From positions 1,178,001 through 1,242,000 of the forward strand of contig NZ_CP107928.1 of assembly GCF_036030735.1 (NCBI RefSeq): DNA of 64,000 bases, read 5' to 3'. Below the pieces are notes generated by a model. It had not been told where the DNA came from and made no database searches. It saw only the letters and a program-made list of their open reading frames with translations. The stretch is from Streptomyces sp. NBC_00425. GTDB taxonomy: Bacteria > Actinomycetota > Actinomycetes > Streptomycetales > Streptomycetaceae. The position numbers and the translations under genes were made by a program. Position 1 is the first letter of the stretch, and every line of letters starts with the position of its first letter. Of this stretch, positions 1 to 8,130 are shown in pieces.

Positions 1-1437
1 GCCGCCTACGTCGCGGGCGCGACGAAACGGCTGGAGAAGGCCGAGGGCATCAAGGTCGACACGGTCGACCCGTTCAACGAGCCCAACACCGGCTACTGGG
101 GCACCCGCCTCGACGCGAACGGCGTGCCGGTCGGCGGCCGCCAGGAGGGCGCCCACATCGGTCCCGCGCTCCAGCAGAAGGTCCTCGCCGCACTGGCGCC
201 CGCGCTGAAGAAGGCGAAGACCAAGGCGAAGATATCGGCGATGGACGAGACCAACCCGTCCATCTTCGCGACCAACTGGAACTCCTACTCGCAGGCCTCC
301 AAGGACCTCGTGGACCAGATGAACGTCCACACCTACGGCACCGGTCAGCGCACCACCGTCCGCGACCTCGCCAAGGCCGCCGACAAGCCGTTGTGGATGA
401 GCGAGGTCGAGGGCGACTGGGGCGACGGGCAGAGCTTCACCGACATGCGTCCGGGCCTCGGGCTCGCCCAGCAGATGGTGAACGACCTGCGTGAACTGGA
501 GCCCAGCGCCTGGGTGTTCTGGCAGCCGGTCGAGGACTACGACAACATGAAGCCGGGCGGCGAGTCCGCCAAGGGCGGCAACTGGGGCGAGATCCAGCTC
601 CCGTTCAGCTGCACCAAGTCGGACACCCTGAAGTCGTGCCCGATCTACACGAACACCAAGTTCGACACGGCCCGCAACTTCACGCACTTCATCAAGCCGG
701 GCGACAAGCTCATCAAGGTGGACGACACCTCCAGCGCCGCCGCCGTGACGAAGGACGGCAAGGGCCTCTCCCTCGTCCACGTCAACTCCACCACCGCGGC
801 CCGCACGGTCACCCTCGACCTGTCGAAGTTCCGCACCGTCAAGCGGAGCGCGACCGTCACGCCGACCGTGACCAGCGCCGACGGCAAGCTGAAGCAGCAG
901 GCCCCGGTCAAGGTCGTCGACGGCAAAGCCACCTACACCGTCCCGGCGCAGTCCGTGACCTCCTTCGCCGTGAAGGGCGTCTCGGGCGTCGCGAAGAACG
1001 CGGGTCTGTTCAGCAAGGGCCACTCGTACACGCTGACCGGCGTGCAGAGCGGCAAGGCGGTGACCGTCGCTGCCAACGGCACGAGCCTCGTCATCGGCTC
1101 GGCCAACGGCAGCACCGCGCAGGCGTGGCAGCTCGACGCCCGGCACGGCGAGAAGGGCGCGCGCCAGCGGTACGTCTTCGCCAACCCGGCCGAGGGCAAG
1201 CGTCTCGCCGTCCGCGACAACGTGCCGGTGGTCGAGCCCGACACCGGCAAGCGTGACCCCGCCACCGAGTGGATCATGTCGACCACCGGTGACAGCACGT
1301 GGACCCTGGTCAACGTGGCGACCGGACGTCTCCTCGAGGTCGGCGGCCAGGCCACCAACGAGGGCGCGGCCGTCACCACCTGGCAGGCCAACTCCGGCTC
1401 CAACCAGCGCTGGAGGGTCACGGACGTGACGCCGTAG
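1..1437 (+). CDS. GH30-family endo-beta-1,6-galactanase-like enzyme with ricin-type lectin domain (5' truncated by window)
   Basis: The reading frame is open from base 1 and ends at TAG 1435-1437, so the N-terminus, including any signal peptide, lies outside the window. Visible residues 23-30 (DPFNEPNT) carry the NEP motif with the expected GH30 acid/base Glu at residue 27. LWMSEVEGDW supplies the likely nucleophile Glu at residue 135. The distance and the conserved QEG-H segment fit the GH30 galactanase-type glycosidases. After the barrel comes a beta-sandwich stretch (about residues 240-325) and a C-terminal beta-trefoil carbohydrate-binding domain (about 340-478) with QAW and QRW repeats typical of ricin-B lectins. 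It probably acts outside the cell on plant arabinogalactan-type glycans. Substrate is inferred from family likeness only; beta-glucosylceramidase-like or xylanase subfamilies of GH30 are alternatives. Confidence 0.82.
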   Translation, partial: AAYVAGATKRLEKAEGIKVDTVDPFNEPNTGYWGTRLDANGVPVGGRQEGAHIGPALQQKVLAALAPALKKAKTKAKISAMDETNPSIFATNWNSYSQASKDLVDQMNVHTYGTGQRTTVRDLAKAADKPLWMSEVEGDWGDGQSFTDMRPGLGLAQQMVNDLRELEPSAWVFWQPVEDYDNMKPGGESAKGGNWGEIQLPFSCTKSDTLKSCPIYTNTKFDTARNFTHFIKPGDKLIKVDDTSSAAAVTKDGKGLSLVHVNSTTAARTVTLDLSKFRTVKRSATVTPTVTSADGKLKQQAPVKVVDGKATYTVPAQSVTSFAVKGVSGVAKNAGLFSKGHSYTLTGVQSGKAVTVAANGTSLVIGSANGSTAQAWQLDARHGEKGARQRYVFANPAEGKRLAVRDNVPVVEPDTGKRDPATEWIMSTTGDSTWTLVNVATGRLLEVGGQATNEGAAVTTWQANSGSNQRWRVTDVTP

Positions 1438-1461
1438 CGCGTCTTACGTCTGCACGCCCCG

Positions 1462-2364
1462 TCAGTCCGTGGTCCCCGCCCGCGTCACGATCCCCGTGAC
1501 GCGGGCGGGGTGCTGTGCGGGGGCGGCCGCCGGGATGCGTTCCAGGACGCCCCCGGCGAAGACGTCGTACAGCGGCAGTGTCTCCAGGTGGACGTAACCG
1601 ATGTGGCAGTCGCAGACGGCGAGCGGGCATGCCCTCGGGCGCAGCGCGGCACGATAGGAGCCGTCGTAGAGGTTCCCCAGTTCGGCGCGGACGAAGTGGC
1701 AGCGCCGCACGGTGCCCTCGCCGTCGACCGAGATCACGGACTCGCCCGTGCGGCAGGGCAGGCCGGCGCTGGTGTGCGGGTGGCGGCTGTAGGGGAAGAG
1801 GGGGTCGATCGCGGTCCAGTCGTCGGCATCGGCGTCCGTGTACGTGTGCCCCTCGGCCGCGTTGATCCACAGGTAGACGTGCGCGGGCAGGTCGGCGCGC
1901 AGCCGGCGGGCCGCTTCCCGGTGTCCCGGCAGTCCGACCACGCCGACGCTGAAGCGCACGCCCCGGTCGGCCAGGTCGCGGCACTTGGCGAGGAACCGGT
2001 CGTACGGCGTCTGGCCCGGGTGGTAGGTGCACCACAGGGCCAGGGTGTCGGCGTCGGCCGCGCCCAGCCAGTCGGTGCGGCAGCTGAGGTTCGTCTGGAT
2101 CGCGACCCGGCGGATGTGCGGGAGGCGGGAGAGGTCGGCGAGGGCGCGCCGGTACCAGGAGCGGACCAGGCCCTCGCCCCAGGGGGTGAACAGGAGGGAG
2201 AGCCGGTCGCCGGTCCGGTCCGCCGCCCAGGCGACGAACCGTTCCAGGGCGGCGCGGTCGGCCCGCAGTTCGGCGGTCGAGTCCCGGCGCTTGGCGAACG
2301 GGCAGTAGGGGCAGTCGTAGTCGCAGGAGGCGAGCGGGCCGCGGTAGAGCACGGTCAGATCCAT
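1462..2364 (-). CDS. STM4011 family radical SAM protein
   Basis: A 300-residue radical SAM protein. The [4Fe-4S] cluster motif is CDYDCPYC at residues 14-21 (C-x3-C-x2-C), very close to the N-terminus. Further Cys near the C-terminus (CRTG, RRCHF and CPLAVCDC at about 205-255) suggest an auxiliary cluster region of SPASM/twitch type. It is the last gene of a five-gene operon whose members match, in order, the STM4015-STM4011 families named after Salmonella loci. It starts 10 bp after the STM4012 gene. Family members always travel together and their reaction is unknown; the presence of two radical SAM enzymes suggests modification of a shared small molecule or protein, which is inference. The terminal codons lie in a perfect terminator palindrome. 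Confidence 0.88.
   Translation of the reverse strand: MDLTVLYRGPLASCDYDCPYCPFAKRRDSTAELRADRAALERFVAWAADRTGDRLSLLFTPWGEGLVRSWYRRALADLSRLPHIRRVAIQTNLSCRTDWLGAADADTLALWCTYHPGQTPYDRFLAKCRDLADRGVRFSVGVVGLPGHREAARRLRADLPAHVYLWINAAEGHTYTDADADDWTAIDPLFPYSRHPHTSAGLPCRTGESVISVDGEGTVRRCHFVRAELGNLYDGSYRAALRPRACPLAVCDCHIGYVHLETLPLYDVFAGGVLERIPAAAPAQHPARVTGIVTRAGTTD
1474..1510. terminator. Perfect 16-bp hairpin between convergent genes, inside the 3' end of the STM4011 gene
   Basis: Left arm CCCCGCCCGCGTCACG (1474-1489) and right arm CGTGACGCGGGCGGGG (1495-1510) pair perfectly around a 5-nt loop. It sits 37 bp after the GH30 stop and overlaps the last codons of the convergent radical SAM gene. It can serve both directions; there is no U-tract, as is usual for Streptomyces terminators. 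Confidence 0.8.
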
Positions 2365-2374
2365 GGCGGCCCGG

Positions 2375-3733
2375 TCACTTCCGCTCGTAGGCGGCCATCG
2401 CGGTCCGCACGGCCGGGGAGAACAGCTCCGGGCCGACGGCGTCGGAGTGGGCGAGGCCCTCGGGGGTCAGCCGCAGGACGGCCGGGTCGGCGTCGGTCAG
2501 CCAGCCGCGGTCGGCGAACCGTTCGAGCTCGGGGCCGAAGTCGTCGGCGGGGCCGCCGCCGAAGCGGTCCCGGTACTCGTCCAGGCGCAGCCCGTCGGCC
2601 TGGAGGAGCGACTGGAGGAGGTGCCGGCGGCGCGCCTCGGCCGGGGTCATGCGGTGCCCGACCTGGGCGCGGGCGAAGGCTGCCGCGTCGCCGGCGACGT
2701 AGTCGTCGATGATGCCGCGGATCTGGTGCATGTCCACGGCGTAGTCGAAGGAGTAGTGCAGCCCGGACGTGTAGGAGCGGGCGCCGCAGCCGAGGCCGAT
2801 CATGCCGTCGATCTGGCAGGCGTAGTCGTCGGCGCCCTGCTGCGGGGCGTCGGCTCGGCGGAACATGCGCATGGAGTGCTGGGTGTAGCCGTGCGCGAGG
2901 AGGTGGTCGCGGCCGGCCCGGTACAGGGTCAGACGCTGCTCGTCCCAGGCCGGATCGTCGCCGGTCAGCGGGTCGGGGGCGGGGTGGCGTCGGCCGAGGC
3001 CGGTCAGCGGGCGGACGTAGAGGGGGTAGAGGTAGAGCTCCTCGGGCCGCCACGCGAGAGCCGCGTTCAGGGAGTGCAGCCAGGTCTGCTCGGTCTGGCC
3101 GTCGATGCCGTAGATCAGGTCGATGTTGAGGACCGGGATGCCGGCCTCGCGCACACGCCCGAGCGCCGCTTCCACGTCGGCGCGGCGCTGTGGGCGGACG
3201 GCTGCCCGGGCCTCGGCGTCGACGAAGCTCTGCACGCCCAGACTGAGCCGGGTGGCCCCGCGGTCGGCGAGGACGGCGAGCCGGTCGGCCGTGGCCGTGG
3301 CGGGCGACGCCTCCACGGAGAGCGGGACCGCGCGGAGGTCGGCGCCCATACGGTGCTCGGCGATGTCGCAGAGGCGCTCCAGTTCAGCGGCGGTGAGGAA
3401 GGTGGGGGTGCCGCCGCCGAAGGCCGCCGTGGCGAACCGGGGCCCCTCCCCGAGTGCGTCGCGCACGGCGGTGGCCTGCCGTTCCAGCGCGTCCAGGTAG
3501 GCGCCCGTCAGACCGTCGGGGGCGCCGATGCGGGTGAAGAGGTTGCAGAACCCGCAGCGGACCTCGCAGAACGGGATGTGCGCATAGAGGGAGAGGGAGT
3601 CCTTGGGCTCACCCGCCCAGAGCTCCGCGAGGAGGGGTCGGTCGGACAGCGGCCGGTAGGCCGTCTTGTGCGGGTAGGCGTAGACGTAGTGCTGGTAGGG
3701 GCTGGTGCGGGTGACCGGCTCGGCGGTGGTCAT
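2375..3733 (-). CDS. STM4012 family radical SAM protein (HemN-like)
   Basis: A 452-residue protein of the coproporphyrinogen-dehydrogenase-like (HemN/HemW) radical SAM group. The cluster-binding motif CEVRCGFC is at residues 56-63. AFGGGTPTFL provides the GGGTP SAM-contacting motif, and SLGVQSF and NIDLIYGI follow as in HemN-type barrels. A C-terminal winged-helix-like segment ends the protein. HemN itself is excluded by the operon setting and by family naming. The start codon overlaps the STM4013 stop by 4 bp (ATGA), indicating translational coupling. Its substrate is unknown; HemN relatives use SAM for decarboxylation or as methyl donor, so either chemistry is possible. Confidence 0.9.
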   Translation of the reverse strand: MTTAEPVTRTSPYQHYVYAYPHKTAYRPLSDRPLLAELWAGEPKDSLSLYAHIPFCEVRCGFCNLFTRIGAPDGLTGAYLDALERQATAVRDALGEGPRFATAAFGGGTPTFLTAAELERLCDIAEHRMGADLRAVPLSVEASPATATADRLAVLADRGATRLSLGVQSFVDAEARAAVRPQRRADVEAALGRVREAGIPVLNIDLIYGIDGQTEQTWLHSLNAALAWRPEELYLYPLYVRPLTGLGRRHPAPDPLTGDDPAWDEQRLTLYRAGRDHLLAHGYTQHSMRMFRRADAPQQGADDYACQIDGMIGLGCGARSYTSGLHYSFDYAVDMHQIRGIIDDYVAGDAAAFARAQVGHRMTPAEARRRHLLQSLLQADGLRLDEYRDRFGGGPADDFGPELERFADRGWLTDADPAVLRLTPEGLAHSDAVGPELFSPAVRTAMAAYERK

Positions 3734-4587
3734 CGGGCGGTCTCCGTCGGACGGGGTGCGGAATCACGGGGCGCGGGGTCGAGGAAGAAGTGGGCGTACG
3801 GCACCGTCCACACGGACTCGTGGCCCAGGCGGTGGCCGGTGTAGCCGTCGTCGCCGTAGGCGGTGCCGTGGTCGGAGCAGACGATCGCGAAGCAGCGGCG
3901 TCTGCTGCTCGCGGCGGTGAACAGCCGCCCGATGTGCCGGTCCACGTACTCCAGCGCGGCAGCGTGCGTCTCGCGGCTGTCGCCTGCCTCGCGGGTCGCG
4001 CCGGGCAGGTGGAACCAGTTCGGCTGATGCAGCGCGGAGACGTTCACGAAGAGGAACAGCCGCTGCTCGGGCGGAAGTTCGCGGACGGTCCGCTCGGCGC
4101 GGGCGATCTGGTTCTCGAAGGACTCCGGCGAGGTGACGCCGAACTCCGGTGCCCAGTGGGACTCGTGGAACAGTCCGGGCAGCACCGAGCCCAGCGGCCC
4201 CTGCTTGTTGAAGAAGCCCACTCCCCCGACGCAGACGGTGTGGTACCCGGCCTTCCCGAGGCCGGAGACCAGATCGGGCGTGTCGTAGACGAACGTGCCG
4301 CCGGCGGTGGTCTCGCTGCCGGCGAAGCTCGCCGCGAACAAGCGCGGATGGGGGCCGGGGGCGGCCGGGGTGGGCAGGAAGCCGGCGAAGATGGCCTGGT
4401 GGGAGGCGTAGGTGAAGCTGCCCGGGGCATGCCGGCGTTCCCAGCGGCCGTCCGGGAGGTGGCGCGCGAGGTGCGGGATGCGGCCCGCCCCCGCCAGCTC
4501 GGCGGCCACGTCGTACCGCAGGGTGTCCAGGGTGACCAGGAGGATGTCGTGGCTGCCGACGACGTCGTTCATGTCGGGCTCAGGCAT
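3730..4587 (-). CDS. STM4013/SEN3800 family hydrolase (alkaline phosphatase/sulfatase fold)
   Basis: A 285-residue member of the alkaline phosphatase/sulfatase superfamily. LVTLDTLRYDV near residue 20 gives the first metal-binding Asp. The SFTYASHQAIF segment near residue 60 holds a likely Thr/Ser nucleophile instead of the sulfatase formylglycine Cys. SDHGTAYGDDG with a following GHRLGHE near 240-260 supplies the Asp-His and His metal ligands. It has no signal peptide and is probably cytoplasmic. It overlaps the STM4014 gene by 8 bp upstream and the STM4012 gene by 4 bp downstream. A phosphoester- or phosphonate-type hydrolase or transferase role within the STM40xx module is inferred from the fold only. 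Confidence 0.87.
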   Translation of the reverse strand: MPEPDMNDVVGSHDILLVTLDTLRYDVAAELAGAGRIPHLARHLPDGRWERRHAPGSFTYASHQAIFAGFLPTPAAPGPHPRLFAASFAGSETTAGGTFVYDTPDLVSGLGKAGYHTVCVGGVGFFNKQGPLGSVLPGLFHESHWAPEFGVTSPESFENQIARAERTVRELPPEQRLFLFVNVSALHQPNWFHLPGATREAGDSRETHAAALEYVDRHIGRLFTAASSRRRCFAIVCSDHGTAYGDDGYTGHRLGHESVWTVPYAHFFLDPAPRDSAPRPTETAR

Positions 4588-5722
4588 GCGGTGTTCCTGT
4601 TCTGTGCGGGACGAAACCGCGCATCACGGCCGCCAGCTGCGCCGCGTACGTGTCCTGGCCCTCTGCCCCGCCGCCGGGCAGACCGGTGAGCCGGGGCAGC
4701 AGGTCGCCGAAGGCGTTGACCTCGCCGATCGCGGCCCCGCGCCAGCCGACGGCCGGCAGCAGGTCGACGCCGACGCACAGGGTGCGCGGGAAGCAGGCCG
4801 CGGCCTGCTCGCACACGCCGAGCACGTCGGCCCAGCGGGCGCCCGCGGCCTCGACGGCCTCGCGGGCGGTGTCCAGATCGCCGCGGCGGCCCCCGAGGTG
4901 CAGGTTGGTCAGGGGCGAGCGGCTGGTGCGGACGACGGCGTGGGTGGCGCGGCCGGCCACCACGACGACCCGGAGGTCGGCGGCCCGGCCGCTCTGGGAG
5001 GCCTTCGGCAGCCAGCGCTCCAGGTGGAGTCCGTCGGGGGCGAGCGCGTCGACGACGGCCGCGACGTCCCGCTCACGTTCGTAGCGGCGCACTCGCAGGG
5101 AGTTGTACAGGCTGCCGTCCGCGGTCAGTTCGACGGAGGTGGTGGCCCTGATCCGGCCTCCGCCGCCCGATTCGACGGCGAGGACCCCCGAGGCGGACGA
5201 CCCGTGCGCCGGCTTCACGAAGAGCCGGGGCATCCGGTGCTCGCGCATCGCGGCGCGCACGTCGTCCCAGCCGCGCACCGGTATGCCGTCCGGGCCCGAG
5301 GTGGGCGAGGCGGGCACCGGGACGCCCGCCGTGTGCAGGACGCCGTGACAGAGCCGTTTGTCGAACAGCACGGCCAGGTCGTCGGGGTCGGTGAGGCGGA
5401 CGCCGCCGCGCAGGCTGCGCACGGCGGCGACGAACGCGGCGTACCAGTGTGCCGAACCCTCGACCCGGGTGGGGTCCTGGGCGCCCCGCAGCAACCGGTC
5501 GACCCCGGCGTTCTCCCCGGGCGAGTCGATCCGGACGATCTCGTCGACGGCGAAGTCGGCTCCCCGGGCGCGCAGGACGTCCGCCCAGGGGACGATCCGC
5601 GGGGCGGGCAGTCCGGCCGTCCGCACGGCCTCCTCGAAGAGGGCGACCCGGCGGTTCTCGGGGTTGGCGACCACCGCGAGTCGCGGCACGGGATCACTCA
5701 CCGGCGCAGGCGTGCGGTCCAT
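4580..5722 (-). CDS. STM4014 family protein (ATP-grasp-like)
   Basis: A 380-residue protein with ATP-grasp features: LFVKPAHGSSASGV at residues 167-180 resembles the nucleotide-binding Lys and small loop. A DLRVVVVAGRATHAVVR strand and a GEVNAFGDLLP segment near the C-terminus occupy the positions of the metal-binding acidic/Asn motif. ATP-grasp enzymes join a carboxylate to an amine, thiol or hydroxyl through an acyl-phosphate. The N-terminal part (RLAVVANPENRR) is a Rossmann-like pre-ATP-grasp domain. I took the first ATG; the ribosome-binding site is weak, so a start a few codons later is possible. It lies 12 bp after the STM4015 gene and overlaps the STM4013 gene. Ligase substrates are unknown. 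Confidence 0.85.
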   Translation of the reverse strand: MDRTPAPVSDPVPRLAVVANPENRRVALFEEAVRTAGLPAPRIVPWADVLRARGADFAVDEIVRIDSPGENAGVDRLLRGAQDPTRVEGSAHWYAAFVAAVRSLRGGVRLTDPDDLAVLFDKRLCHGVLHTAGVPVPASPTSGPDGIPVRGWDDVRAAMREHRMPRLFVKPAHGSSASGVLAVESGGGGRIRATTSVELTADGSLYNSLRVRRYERERDVAAVVDALAPDGLHLERWLPKASQSGRAADLRVVVVAGRATHAVVRTSRSPLTNLHLGGRRGDLDTAREAVEAAGARWADVLGVCEQAAACFPRTLCVGVDLLPAVGWRGAAIGEVNAFGDLLPRLTGLPGGGAEGQDTYAAQLAAVMRGFVPHRTGTPHA

Positions 5723-5734
5723 GGGCTTCGTCGC

Positions 5735-6691
5735 TCACTCCCCCACGGCGACGTAACGCCACACCGTGCCGTCGTCGTCCGCGTCCTCGTCTGCGTCGCC
5801 GCGGTCGAGGTCCACCTCGACGCCCGCGGTCTCGAGGGTCTGCCGGACGCGCTCCTGGAGCGGCTCGCTGAGGTAGTGGTGGTGCAGGTCCAGCTTCCTG
5901 AGGTGGTTGAGGGGCTGTCCGTCGAGCAGGGCGGTGGCGCCCTCGTCCGTGAGCACGCCCATGGAGAGGTCCAGCACCTCCAGCCGGGGCACCACCGGGG
6001 CCGCCGCGATCGCGCCGGCCACCGCGTCCTGGATCTCGCTGTTGCGCAGGGCCAGGTGCCGCAGGCGGGGCAGGCGGGCGCCGGACAGGATCGGCTCGAG
6101 GTCGGCCGCCTCGCTGTCGCCGCCGTATTCGGGCGTGCCGAGCCACAGGTCCAGGTGCTCCAGCGCGGGCAGGTCGCTGCCGGCCACCCCGCGCACGACC
6201 TCGGCGGGCAGCCCGCCCGCCTCGATCACCAGCCGGCGCAGCGAACCGTGGCTCAGGGCGGGGAAGCGCAGCCCCGACCCTCCGCGGACCCCGAGCTCCT
6301 CCAGCGCGGGGAACGCCTTCAGGAGCGGGGTGACGTCGGTCTGGTTGATCCAGGAGATCTCGCACTCCTCCATCACCATGTCGCCGAAGAACAGCGCGCG
6401 CAGGGCCGGGAACCGGTCCCGGGCGGCGGTCAGCGCCTCGACGACGGGCGTGGGGTCCTCCTCGTAGGCCTCCTCCCACGCTCCGACGATCAGCGCCCTC
6501 ACGCGGGTGGTGTCGACCGCGGCGCAGAAGCGCGCGAACACGTCCGTCCATTTCTCGTCGGCGTCGTAGACGTCGCTGGTGACGCGCCAGGCCACGGAGT
6601 CCGGATCGACCGGCCGCGGCTTGTGCCGGGCGCCGGGAAACGTGTGGGCGGGCAGCCCGTGGAGCGCCTTGAGGTGTTCACCGATGGTCAT
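5735..6691 (-). CDS. STM4015 family protein, leucine-rich-repeat type
   Basis: First gene of the STM4015-STM4011 operon, 318 residues. From about residue 95 to 275 it shows irregular leucine-rich repeats (for example FPALRALFFGD, LPALEHLDLWLG, LPRLRHLALRNSEI and VPRLEVLDLSMG, spaced 25-30 residues). These predict a curved solenoid for protein or ligand binding, not catalysis. The C-terminus is an acidic Asp/Glu run. A GGGAG ribosome-binding site precedes the ATG. By family knowledge, STM4015 proteins accompany STM4011-4014. A scaffold or substrate-recognition role for the two radical SAM enzymes is inference. Confidence 0.85.
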   Translation of the reverse strand: MTIGEHLKALHGLPAHTFPGARHKPRPVDPDSVAWRVTSDVYDADEKWTDVFARFCAAVDTTRVRALIVGAWEEAYEEDPTPVVEALTAARDRFPALRALFFGDMVMEECEISWINQTDVTPLLKAFPALEELGVRGGSGLRFPALSHGSLRRLVIEAGGLPAEVVRGVAGSDLPALEHLDLWLGTPEYGGDSEAADLEPILSGARLPRLRHLALRNSEIQDAVAGAIAAAPVVPRLEVLDLSMGVLTDEGATALLDGQPLNHLRKLDLHHHYLSEPLQERVRQTLETAGVEVDLDRGDADEDADDDGTVWRYVAVGE

Positions 6692-6836
6692 ACGGCTGCT
6701 CCCGAGGGGAAATGGTGTGCGATCTGCGATGTGTCCGCAGTTCTACCAACAGCCACTGACATCGCCTCTCGCGGGGCCGGGTTCGGGGCCGCGTTCAGGG
6801 GCGGGGCCCCGTGCCTGGACGGCGCGGCCCGCCCCG

Positions 6837-7565
6837 TCAGCCGGCGGCGGCGCGGGCCAGCACCTCGCCGACCTGGCCGCGTACGGCGTCCCGGGCGCCG
6901 GCGGGCAACTCGCCGAGCTCCGTGCCCTCCAGGGCGCTGAGCACCTCCTCGGCGCCGGCACCGGGCTCGTACGGGGCGCTCCCGCTGAGCACGTCGTAAC
7001 CGTCGCGGACGGCCACGCGCAGGCGGGCGGGGCCGTCGTCCCCGGCGTGCAGCGCGACGGCGACGACGAGGGGCGGCGCGCCGCCCGCCTCGCCCGCCAG
7101 CTTGCGGTAGTTGCTGGCCAGCGGCGTGCGCCAGCGCAGGGCGAGCAGCACCGGACGCTTGGCGAGCAGCTCGGTCAGGTCGGTGTCGTAGACGCCGTCG
7201 GCGGTCAGGACCGTGGCCCGGGCGTCGAGGACCAGGGCGGCGGGGAGCAGACAGCGCAGGGTGCTGCCGACGATGTTGCCGCCCACCGTGGCCGCACGGC
7301 GTACCGCGCCGGTGCCCACTCCGCCGGCCGCCCGGTGCAGCACCTCCGGCACGGTCGCGTCGACGCGGTGCAGCAGAACGGCTCCGCCGAGTTCCTCGGG
7401 TCCGAACGCGTTGGCCTCCGGCAGCCGGCGAAGCGACACGGCCTGCTCGGGAAAGCCGTCCCGCTGCCAGCCCGCCCACACCAGGGTGGCCCCGCCGACC
7501 GGTACCGCGCCCTCGGCGAGACACCGCTGTGCTTCGGATATGGAGGAGGGAAGACGCAACTGCAC
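6837..7565 (-). CDS. FAD-binding protein of the molybdopterin-dehydrogenase (CoxM/XdhB-like) family
   Basis: A 242-residue FAD_binding_5-type subunit. The flavin loops are visible: AVPVGGATLVWAG at about 20-32 replaces the usual AGGTDL loop, and AATVGGNIV near 105 is the second FAD motif. In molybdenum hydroxylases this subunit passes electrons from the [2Fe-2S] subunit to NAD or a quinone. Here there is no molybdopterin or iron-sulfur subunit gene next to it: downstream is the STM4015 operon, upstream a pseudogene. It is either an orphan partner of a complex encoded elsewhere or a repurposed flavoprotein. The first loop deviates from consensus, so FAD affinity may be altered. The protein is close to but slightly shorter than family members (about 280 residues). 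Confidence 0.78.
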   Translation of the reverse strand: MQLRLPSSISEAQRCLAEGAVPVGGATLVWAGWQRDGFPEQAVSLRRLPEANAFGPEELGGAVLLHRVDATVPEVLHRAAGGVGTGAVRRAATVGGNIVGSTLRCLLPAALVLDARATVLTADGVYDTDLTELLAKRPVLLALRWRTPLASNYRKLAGEAGGAPPLVVAVALHAGDDGPARLRVAVRDGYDVLSGSAPYEPGAGAEEVLSALEGTELGELPAGARDAVRGQVGEVLARAAAG

Positions 7566-7740
7566 GACAACCGACCCGCCTTCCCGTGGAGTTCGTGGGG
7601 CGACCGCGCGTCGTCCCCGGCGTGATCAATGGCAGAACGGATTCTGCCCAGACTCACGGGGGCGCATACAGGGCTCATGGCCGCACCGCGCGCCACGGGA
7701 AATCGCGTTGCGGCCCTGCTCCGGTCGCTCGGACCCTGGA

Positions 7741-8057
7741 AGGCGTGTTCTCCCTCCGGCGCCCCGCCGCCCTCACCGACGCTTCGGGCGGCGAGCGGGT
7801 CGACATCGACCACTACGTCCTGCCCGACCCGCAGGACGACGGTCTGCTCGTCCTTGCCGCGATGGAGGCGCGGGCGCTGGAGAAGGCCCGGGAGGCTGCT
7901 GCTGCGGCACGCCTTCGCGGCGTTCGCCGCCCGGGGGCGGGACACCGTCGGGCTGGGCGTGGACGCCTCCGACGCGACCGGCGCGCTCGCGCTGTACGCC
8001 CGTCACGGCATGACCCTGCACTACGCCGTGGACACCTGGGAGGTCGTCCTGCGGTGA
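7741..8057 (+). pseudogene. Decayed two-domain GNAT acetyltransferase
   Basis: Two fragments of one acetyltransferase-like sequence lie in different frames. About 7745-7890 encodes VDIDHYVLPDPQDDG and an AAMEARALEKA helix, matching the N-terminal half of two-domain GNAT proteins. From about 7890 the plus-one frame encodes LLLRHAFAAFAARG, VGLGVDASDATGALALYARHGM and a normal C-terminal tail ending in TGA 8055-8057, typical of the second acetyl-CoA-binding domain. The roughly 130 residues that should separate them, including the acetyl-CoA loop, are missing. The locus therefore shows an internal deletion plus a frameshift and is most likely nonfunctional. A sequencing error cannot explain the missing middle. 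Confidence 0.7.
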
Positions 8058-8094
8058 CCGCGGGGGCGCCGCACCGGGCCGCAGTCACCGGTAC

Positions 8095-8126
8095 ACGGTC
8101 GCCGGCGGGTGAGCGCCGGCGACCGT
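8095..8126. terminator. Perfect 13-bp hairpin after pyc
   Basis: ACGGTCGCCGGCG (8095-8107) pairs with CGCCGGCGACCGT (8114-8126) across a 6-nt loop. It lies between the convergent GNAT remnant and the pyc stop codon at 8131-8133, so it can terminate both. Confidence 0.8.
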
Positions 8127-8130
8127 CCCG

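Noticed and set aside
1462..6691. Heme biosynthesis cluster (HemN annotation of the STM4012 gene)
   Set aside because: The neighbours match the STM40xx families, and no other heme gene is present; HemN likeness reflects the radical SAM subgroup.
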